From Rotaria macrura (taxonomy: Eukaryota > Rotifera > Eurotatoria > Philodinida > Philodinidae): DNA of 64,000 nucleotides. The position numbers were made by a program, and so were the translations under genes. Below are positions 55,298 to 64,000 of the stretch, piece after piece (the first letter of the stretch is position 1; every line of letters starts with the position of its first letter). Under the pieces are notes generated by a model. It ran no database searches. It worked only from the letters and a program-made list of their open reading frames with translations, and was not told where the DNA came from. The stretch covers positions 62,001 to 126,000 of the forward strand of contig OENT01000208.1 in NCBI GenBank assembly GCA_900239685.1, in the 5' to 3' direction.

Positions 55298-58200
55298 TTA
55301 TATTGTTCGCACCATCGCACAAACCTAAGTAATCAATGGAGTTTATAGATGTAGCAGGTGTTTCTTTTTTCTATTTTAACACATAATAATTTTAATAGTG
55401 GCTATTACCGTTTCTTTTTAGTTTTTACATCGAAACATTCTATTTCATGTTTCGTAAGTTTGATCCTTAATTTTTGCGAAATCTTTGATTATTTAACCTA
55501 TTAGCATGCACAATGATAAGAAGAAAAACAGATCTAAAAATATTTGAATTCATGGAATTTTTTCAGTAAACTTTGTATTCAAAAGTGAATAAGAATACGT
55601 TAAATGTTGACAAAAGGCAGTTTTATCGAAGTGATCATTAGAATATCCTAACTAGCAATTTAACTCAGATTATGCACGAGAAACGTTTTTCGGTTTATTC
55701 ACTTCAAGGTACTCTACGATTCATCGTGTAGCAGACGAGATCATACCTGTCATTGAATTCAATAAAAATAATTTGATTAGTGATATTGGGTTTTTATTTA
55801 AGGACAGTTGAATACTGCTTGTATGAAACGTGAGTACGGATGCGTGTTGTTTCGTGTTCAATCAATGAGAAGCAATCGGAAGAATGAGTGAAGAAAAAGT
55901 GTTGATCGGACTGTTATGTTTTTTTATTCTGTTGGCAGTTGTAACTGGTGTTGCCATATTCTCTTTTTGCTTTTTGTGTAAATAATAACAATAAAATTTC
56001 TTTTTTTCCTTCAGAAAATAAACGAATAGCAAGGTCATTACCGTTGATACATTTGAATAAATTTATTTAATGAATCAGAAAAAAAAATTTCTAACATATT
56101 TCATTATAGTAATCCTTCTGAAATGATAAATTTCATCGATGAATTCTTGCAAAATTCGTTTCAACTGTTTACATTTCATGATTTGACATTAATCAAAAAC
56201 AAAAAGAAAAGTAGTACATACAAGTAAAAAGAACAAATATCTACTTTAACTCAAGCTAATCATATTCGACGTTGTATTTTTATACAAATTGGAATTAACG
56301 ATTCATATTTATAGCATATTTATTAATTGATTTTCAATGAATATTTATGAAGCTCCACGATTGCAATAAACCGTGAATCGATACGGAAAACCTGAATAAT
56401 AAAATGTCGTACGAAGTGTAAACTCTATTTTAACTCATTAATCTATTTGATCAACTTGATAAATTTCAATTTGAAACATCTCTTTTACACAATCTCAATA
56501 GAAAACATTGTAAGATTGAAATATAATGACTTAGTTTTTCTTCAACTGATGTTAGCAATTCAACTTCATGAATCAATACGTGACTCTATCGGTTACCGTT
56601 GAAGACGTAGCGGTGACGTCAATTCAGGCATCTGCTTATCCAGTTTTAATAGTTTTTGGATGGATTCGAAATCTATCCATTTATTTGGCTATAAAATAAC
56701 TGATTATTTTTAATAAGATTAGTCTGAAAAATGATCTATAAAAATTCATCAAGAAAGTAAGCGAGGAATAGTTGTGTATTCGATTTTCTAAATTATTTAA
56801 CGAAGACTTCCGTCTTTTCATAACAAACACTTATAAGTTGATAGTAGTTGATTCAATTTAATTATTTAAAAAGCTGGTAAACAAGTTTCGAATTAGTTAT
56901 ATCAGATGAAGTGCTCCAATGCAATATGAATTTCATTATCTTCTACGATTATCCCTCGTCATGTATCTCGTCATTTTCTTGTTATAACAACAAATAATCA
57001 TCCTTTTATCACTATTCGTATACAAGTCAAATATTCTCGGCTTTCAGCTTGGCCTAAGACAGTATAATTATATAAATACCAGACAAAAAAAAAGAATCAG
57101 GCACTACGAAATCATAAATATTTCTAAATATTCATTTTTTTCATTTGAAATGTCCGTGCGTGTTGTAGTCTGAGTTTAAATAGATTGAATGATTTGAATA
57201 GGTTAGCCTAATCGTCTAACAAAAGATATCCTTCCATGATCGTTTTTATCAAACGATTTTGGAAAAGGCAAATCTTTTCTTCAAACATACAAGCTATAAA
57301 AATCCTGTGATGATGCTTGTATGATTCAATGATGTAAAAAAGAATCTATTCAATCATTTACATAGATGAATAGAGCCATATAAGATGTCGTATACTTGTC
57401 TACGAACGTGTACACATTTTAATTATGTTCTTTATCGTGTACATAGGATTTTAAAAAAATATATACAAATCGATGACATTAAATAGTCAGGAGATCGACT
57501 GATGCTGTTCGAGTTTTATTGATCGTATACAATAACTGTTAATAAAAGTTGAAAAGGAGATCGGGTAGTTGATCTTGATTCAGAGAGTGTATCCGCATGC
57601 AATATATTAACGAATACCGTTGGTGAACATAATAGTTTGAGTTTTCAAACTTTTTATATGTTGTCTTAAAAATTATCAATTATAAATCAACTCGATGCAA
57701 TTATCTGTCCGCACAGTGAGAAAACATAAATATTCCACAGTCATCTATAGAATATGATAGAATCGTGACAACAATAATCTTATCAATGTATCAGATCATT
57801 TTACTAAAGCTACTCTATGTTCCAGCAATTAGTATAACAACATCTGTATAATACTACTACGTAGTTGTTCGCTTGCTAGCAACATTTATCTAAAGTTATT
57901 TCTGTCAAAGTATAGAGTCTCTTATTCCACTATCAAAATAACAGACAATTATAAGTCATATTACGAATTTCTCTTCCTTTAGTAGATTTGTTTATCGTCT
58001 TGCAATTAAAGTTTACGTGCACCAACCATACACATACGTCTCAATTGTTGTCTCGTTGTTGAGAGATCAAATGAAGTGGCTGTAATGCAAATGCTAACCA
58101 TTGTAAAGTAGAAAAAAATTAATATTCTTCACTCATTTTTTTTAGATTTTCTCGTATGTAAAGGGAAGACGAATGTATTCTTAGAATATGCAAATAAATC

Positions 58201-59127
58201 ATAAAATTTCATAGCGTTTCATATCTTTTCGATTAATATGGTTTCCGATAAATGAATTACGAAATATTCTTTAAAAACTAGTCAAAGAAAAATTGAAATA
58301 AAATCTGAAAATATATCTTTATCCTTCGAAGTTCTGATTTAGTATGATTTTACGCATTACAATTTCTTTTCAAACGATCGCCATCTACTCTAAGGCATGA
58401 AAACATTGTAAGACAGACTAATGCATAAAGCTTGTTTGAAGATCAAGGTGATTTCATCATTGATTTCTATTCGTGATTCGAGACCGTATGATTGGTACGG
58501 GTATGTATGCGAAAGTCTATGTTGAAAAGTAAATGAAATACTGCAACTATATTTGATGACTTAATTTTGAAACATTCAATGCAACGATCGATTATAGATG
58601 AATATTTCATAGTTCAACAATATTGAGTACAATATTGGTTCTTTCTTCTTTCATTCACAAAAGTCAGTATAATTTAAGAATACAATTGACATTATTCGTT
58701 ACGTCGCTAATTCTTTGTAAGCCTATTATTATCAATTTGGCGTGTTCAGGGAGATGTAGTAAACTAGTGTTCATATTCTAATTACAGAAAGGAAAAAGAT
58801 GTCACTAAATACAACATAGTGTTCTAAACATTTACTCCAAACACTATCGAAGCAATAAAATCCGGAATGATCATATAGTTCAGTTTGCTTGAGATCAAAT
58901 TTCTCTCTCTCTCTCACCCTTCTCTTTCTGTTCTTGCTTGAAGCATTGTTTATTTTTGTATTGAATACGCTACAAAAGAATAGCTACACTTATATACTTT
59001 TATGCCTTCGAACGGTTTTATTTCTCTTGCGTTACATTAATCTTTCTTTCTTTCTTTCTGTTCGTTATACCATAAAAGTTCAATATTTCTCGTATACAGA
59101 TAATCGTATATGCATCTCGATACGAAT
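55298..59127. other. intergenic stretch
   Basis: Apart from the possible smORF at 55884-55985, no gene was seen. There is a (CT)n run near 58905 and a (CTTT)n run near 59043, upstream of Homer. Confidence 0.45.
55884..55985 (+). CDS. possible 33-residue single-helix membrane micropeptide
   Basis: MSEEKVLIGLLCFFILLAVV... is a short acidic/basic head followed by one hydrophobic helix with two Cys near the C-terminus (FCFLCK), then tandem stops. The pattern resembles regulatory micropeptides of the sarcolipin or SMIM kind, but without sequence identity that I recognise. The absence of a close upstream stop-to-start constraint and the short length leave it unproven. Confidence 0.35.
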   Translation: MSEEKVLIGLLCFFILLAVVTGVAIFSFCFLCK

Positions 59128-61834
59128 ATGGGGTAAACGAACAAATTTTACCTCATTTATCAATGCATGCAATTTATTGTAGTGAACAATCTCCATTATT
59201 CGCATGTAAAGCTCATATATTTCAAGTTGATCCTGATACACGAAAATCTTGGATTCCATTATCAATTGGTGCTGGTAAGAAATGCAACTGATTCAATGAA
59301 AATGTTAAGTTTAGATTCGGTTTCTTGTTTTTGTTTCTTTCATGATCATATAGTTAATGTGCAAATATTTCATGATTCAGTGAAAAATGTTTATCGTATT
59401 GTGTCTGTTGATGGTCCCAAGGTGCTCATCAATACGATTGTGACGGCTCGTATGAGTTTTACGAAAACATCACAAAAATTTTGTCAATGGGTTGATTCAA
59501 GGGCTAACCATGTTTATGGTTTAGGTTTTGCTAATGAAAATGATCTAACACGAGTAGAACAATCAATTTATTTGTCTTCAATTAGACTTTGCTCATTTGA
59601 AAATCAATGTTTTAGTTCATGGAGAAGTTCATCGAAGTAAAAGAAGCAACACGAAGCGCTCTTCGAAGTAGCAGTGTTGATGTTCGACACACATCTCGTG
59701 TAGGAATATTAGAGTTGTTTCTTTCTTTTTTATTCTACGCATAAAAAATACCGAAAAACTCTTTTGTCTATAAGTCGGAGTCAGATTGGTCAATACAATC
59801 AAATCGATTAGATCAATCGTTACAACTGAAACAAGAAAATGCTCATCTTAAGTTTGCTCTTGCACAAAGGTAAACATTTGTTTATGGTAGGATTTTTTTT
59901 CTTGATATGATATTATATTTTAGTTCAAACAATACGAAGAAATGGCAAGAAGAACTGGATATCTTACGTAACAATAATGCAAAATTAACTACAGCATTAC
60001 AAGAGAGCCATGGAAATGTAGAAGAATGGAAAAGACAGTTACAATTTTATCGAGATGAATGTTCCCGTCTTCGACAAATGGTAAAAAAGAAACAGAAAAT
60101 CATTTCCACATGTTTTCATAATTTCTAGGAATTCCATAATCATAAAAAATCGAAAAGTATCATGCCGTTGAATGAGCGCTACAGACCGAAATGAATCATG
60201 ATATTCAAGAGAACACTGCTTCGACTTTCTCTTAAGAGCTGTTGTTGACGATGCTATTATTCTAAGACACTCGATTTTAAATAATGCTTAATAGGCATGA
60301 TGTTATGCAAATCTTTTGTTCCGGAAGGACGACTAAAAAGTTCGAATGGGGCAATGCTTATTGTGGAAGATCTGTGGGTTTTCAATGTATGCTTTTTATC
60401 CACGAAATCTGTAAAAAGTCATGCGATCTTTCAAGCAAAGAAATCCTTCAGTTACTCAAATCGTATAAAGCATAACTTCTCGATGTATTATCACATAGTG
60501 AAATGAGTATAGATTGAAATATTACAAAAGATTCTCTCAGAAATATACCTTTTCTCCTTAATACTATGGAATTGTCTAGATTTTTTCCTATTGAACAAAT
60601 AATTCTCGATATATTAATCTCCGTTGCTGCTTATGTTTGATTTAAACCTACATAACTATTAGTTATTTACTTTTCTAATTCGGGGTTACTTTTTTTGTAT
60701 TTGATACAATATGGTCAATTTCCTGTTTTCTGATAACCAATCGAAAGTGAGCAATGCAAGCATTAATTGCAAATGAAAAAGTGAGAGAATTTGTTTGTTC
60801 TCTTCATTATTGTAGTAGTGAGCAGAATATCATGTATTTGCACTTATGAATACTTAAAAAATCATGGACTGTCTGAATATCAATCAAAACATGCATATTC
60901 ATCAAAAGTTGTTTTACGAATAATCAGACAATGATTGAAGTTATAAGTGTTCATTGCTACAAAACTACTGCAAATACTATGATTAAATGGTATTTGATTA
61001 TTCTAGACAAAGTATTCAAATTCGAAATTGAGTAGACACATGGAAGACATGCAAGACATTTTTTTTATTTGTTTGATTCCATATACGTTCTGTCCACAAG
61101 AATGATGCATAGGGTAAAAATCTGCATCGTATTGTGCAGTGTAGTTCGTAATCGATTGTTGACATTGAAATTTTATTTTCAGAAAAACCTACCAATTCTT
61201 TGTTGATCATTTTTAGGTATCTAGTCGTCATTCACCAGCTGCTGGGCAAGTGAATGAAACACACGAATTAAAAAATCTGCTGGATAATGCCGATCGACGT
61301 AATAAGGATCAAGAACAAGTATGAAATATTTCAAAGACTACATGATTAAATTTTTGTGCATAATGTTGAATTACAATATCTTTCGAAATATCGTTATTGA
61401 ACAAATTCTAATGCAGCTTGCTTTTCCTTATTTTTTCTAATTGATTTTTCTAATATGTAGAAAATTCTTCAACTTGAAAATCAAGTGCAACGTTTTATGT
61501 CTCAAATGAGTTCATTACAAGATCGTTTAGCTGTATGTTAATATGAGAAAAAAATATGATTTCTTTTCTACTTCATCGTATTTAACTTTATTTGGCATAG
61601 GAAAGTGAAACTGATAATCAAAATCTTCGTAATGAATTACAACGACGTACACCACAAGATTCTTATATGAATAGAGCAATGCATCGTTCACCACATCGAA
61701 ATATTCAACAATTAAGACGTCTTTGCGATCTATTTGAATCGAAATCAAATGATTTCAATCAAACAATATCAACAAAATCACAAGATTTACAACGTATATG
61801 TTCACAAATAACTCAAACGATGATAGAAATGTAA
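59128..61834 (+). CDS. HOMER: Homer scaffold protein (EVH1 plus coiled coil)
   Basis: Nine coding exons (59128-59132, 59183-59274, 59354-59553, 59616-59699, 59775-59869, 59924-60080, 61217-61318, 61461-61532, 61601-61834) encode 346 residues. Homer is a cytosolic postsynaptic and Ca2+-signalling scaffold; its EVH1 domain binds PPxxF ligands in mGluR, IP3R and Shank-type partners. The EVH1 domain is at about 1-110: GEQSPLFACKAHIFQVDPDT, NVYRIVSVDGPKVLINT, FTKTSQKFCQWVDSRANHVY, GLGFANENDLTRFMEKFIEV. After a short linker come the family coiled-coil opening KKWQEELDILRNNNAKLTTA and further heptad-rich segments to the C-terminus. The first coding exon is only five bases (ATGGG); splicing gives MGEQ, exactly as in other Homers. 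Intron 6 is 1.1 kb and otherwise empty. Confidence 0.95.
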
Positions 61835-63544
61835 TTGAAGTTTCTTTCCTTTAATGTCTCGTCAATGCAGACCGATTATTATCTTCCATATGAGAAAATA
61901 CAAGAAGAATTATATTTTCTTCTTCATATTATTATTATTACTATTTTGACAATGATAGATATATAAAGATCTATGAATCATATCATTTGTAATCTTGATT
62001 TTGTGATAAAAGAGTTCACTATATATATAGGTCATTTATAGAATGACGATAGAGAATGATAATGTGTATATTTTTCGTTTGTCGTTATAGGATTCTTCAA
62101 TATTTGATTTTCTTTTGTAGTGTTTTTTAATTGATATTACTCTTGAATAGCTAGAAGAACATGTAAAATAAATAAATAAATTATTGATAGATAATGATTA
62201 ATGATAATCTGTAGGAACATTGATGGAGTATTGATTTTAACCAATAGAATAGTGTAAGAATAGGCTTATAAAGAATCTTTTCAATGTGAATATGATTTAT
62301 AGTAAATGTACATCGAATCGATTTCTTAGTGATGTATCAATGATAGTGTATATTTTTTGTGCCATTGCCATTGTTTTTGTAAATCTGGAAAACGTTGAAG
62401 AAATCGAGTTCTATTCATTTAGATTTAAGTCGAAGACTATAGAAGGAAATTCAGCATAATACCATAAACAAAATATTGGGAATGATAAAACAGGTTTCGG
62501 AGATATTAGAAAAATGTATGACATATAAAATCAACCAATATATTGTGTTGCATCAAGAATAAGACAATGGCTCACCTAATTTATCATTGATAAAGCTTTG
62601 AATTGTGCATACATAACTTAATGAACTGTACTCTTGAGGTTATGAGTATGCATGTGCATATCACACATGATAGAAAGTATCTTCTGAACAGTCACAATCG
62701 CCTCTACACTTCCTAAAAAATTCAGAATCAATAAACCATTGGCTAAAAATAGTGGACTGATATACTGCGAGGAAAAAAGGTACCGTCATTCCATTTTTTT
62801 CATGAGAAAAAAGCTATACTTAGTTTTGACTCGATTGAACGAGTAGCAGTGTTCAAATCGGAGTTTGTATGATCATCCATAAATAATCTAGAGGTTATTT
62901 GCGTATAGACGTTGGTTGTTCTGTATAAGTTTACTTAATTTATTAGAAGATTAGTATCGATACGCAGAATGGTTTGACAATCATGTCTAACCTCCAAATG
63001 AAATCGATGATTCAAACGAGACAGACTTCTTTAGACACAAAATCGAAAGTATGCTTTCTGTTCGCTTTGTAAGACTGAGTGTCAAGCATCAAAACGTATG
63101 TTTTTTTTTTGTGTGAATAGAAATCGTGAATCGGTGTCCGTTCAGCGAAAAAGATTTCAGCGAATGTTTTTTTCGCCGAAAAACAACAGCGGAAATTTAG
63201 AATGGCAAAAAACCAAGTAGCGAAAGTAGAAGATAGCACAAGTACAAAATAGCGAAAAAGAACAGCGAATACCGAAAATGGAGGAAAATAAGAACGCGAA
63301 AGCTCTTTCAGAGAAATTGTTTTCTTCAAGGCATTAAACTATCTCTCAATGGGGAACTACTCATCATGCCCAGTGCGTAAACAAGTAACAACTTTTGTCC
63401 ATTCTTCTCTAGTCTGACCAGCTATAAAATACTATTCGAGAAAAATTTTTCTTTGCTTTGGATATTTCTTTAGTCCGTGATTTTAGTCCGTATTACGTTC
63501 ATCATTTTATTTGTTTCTTGAACTTAGTAAACGTGACTGATTCA
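61835..63544. other. intergenic stretch with a GCGAAA-rich patch
   Basis: No gene. Between about 63140 and 63300 many copies of AGCGAA/GCGAAA words with spacing of roughly 15-35 bases give a purine-rich low-complexity patch. It also produces a 105-codon minus-strand frame that I reject. Confidence 0.45.
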
Positions 63545-64000
63545 ATGTCAATCTCTTTCACCACATCGAATCGAGGCAAACCGTTACTTACTAATTCAAA
63601 ATATATGCATTGACTATAAAAATCGACAAGGAAAGTTAAGTATTGGGCTTGCCATTCGAATGGCTGTGTGGCTAACTTTCATACAGATAAGAAGGACCAA
63701 TTCATTAGATCTAATGGTCAGCATCATCATATGCTTGAACCAGAACAAATCGGGCTTAAAAATCTAAAAGAAAGCGTTAAAGATAGCGTGTAAACTGAAA
63801 CAAGTTCAGTACCTAAAATATACGAAGAACAATTAGCATTTCGTCAGCAATTAGGAAAAATTAATGCTGGCATAAAAAAACAAGCAATAACATGTGTTAG
63901 TCGTATGCAAATTGATACATTGACTGAACGATATAAACAAGAAAAAATTTCTTCGATCCACTTTCTCTATGGACAATCCACGCATGTTGCTAAAAATTTT
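63545..64000 (+). pseudogene. FLYWCH-type zinc-finger pseudogene, cut by the window edge
   Basis: One frame from the ATG at 63545 reads MSISFTTSNRGKPLLTNSKY, then the FLYWCH core VKYWACHSNGCVANFHTDKK followed by SNGQHHHMLEP (Cys-Cys-His-His ligands), then LKNLKESVKDSV, SSVPKIYEEQLAF and further helical sequence to the window edge. FLYWCH domains are DNA- or protein-binding fingers, often derived from or associated with MULE-type transposases. Three in-frame stops break it: TGA at 63611, TAA at 63617 and TAA at 63791. The rest of the frame is well preserved, so inactivation seems recent, unless introns remove the first two stops. The 3' part lies outside the window. Confidence 0.75.

Noticed and set aside
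63012..63329. 105-codon minus-strand frame
   Set aside because: It arises from the GCGAAA-rich low-complexity patch and has no start context or family match.

Overview
This is an AT-rich animal nuclear contig. Genes are split by many short GT-AG introns (mostly 50-75 bp), and the gene set is metazoan: Homer, TAF10, an immunoglobulin-superfamily receptor, TMEM205, OST4, class I aldolase and CTP synthase. The compact layout, a degenerate FLYWCH gene at the right edge, DNA-transposon debris, long inverted duplications and splice acceptors just upstream of several start codons suggest a bdelloid rotifer (Rotaria/Adineta type). That taxon is inferred, not proven. I read exon structures by eye from frame, splice sites and family alignment. 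Nearly all summed coding lengths are divisible by three.

Layout. 1-9 kb is gene-poor and rearranged: a decayed HMG-CoA reductase copy, an imperfect inverted repeat, a TA-flanked DNA transposon with about 200-bp terminal inverted repeats that carries a second inserted element, and a pair of about 540-bp inverted arms 1.9 kb apart around transposon-like, CCTAACC-rich DNA. 9.4-13.4 kb holds three minus-strand genes: a Rab-like GTPase, TAF10 and TMEM205; the last two are only 131 bp apart. 15.9-27.0 kb holds plus-strand aldolase and CTP synthase. A small antisense membrane-protein gene sits inside a CTP synthase intron, and another intron contains an assembly gap. 29.1-30.7 kb carries two tandem PLAC8-type genes (minus). 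32.4-41.2 kb is one seven-exon IgSF receptor (minus) with a sidestep-like FN3 domain. 46.1-50.6 kb holds two tail-to-tail paralogues with a single EF-hand at each end and a proline/charged core I cannot assign to a named family; this is the most likely under-described system here. 52.8 kb encodes the 39-residue OST4. 54.5-55.3 kb is a secreted or anchored FN3 protein (minus), followed by a possible 33-residue membrane smORF. 59.1-61.8 kb is Homer, whose first coding exon is five bases long. The right edge runs into a FLYWCH pseudogene.

The genes do not form one pathway. They are mostly housekeeping (TAF10, CTP synthase, OST4) or signalling and surface genes (Homer, Rab, IgSF, PLAC8). The notable signals are the divergent aldolase, which lacks the C-terminal Tyr and one active-site Lys, the nested transposon, the paired EF-hand genes and the possible trans-splicing context.
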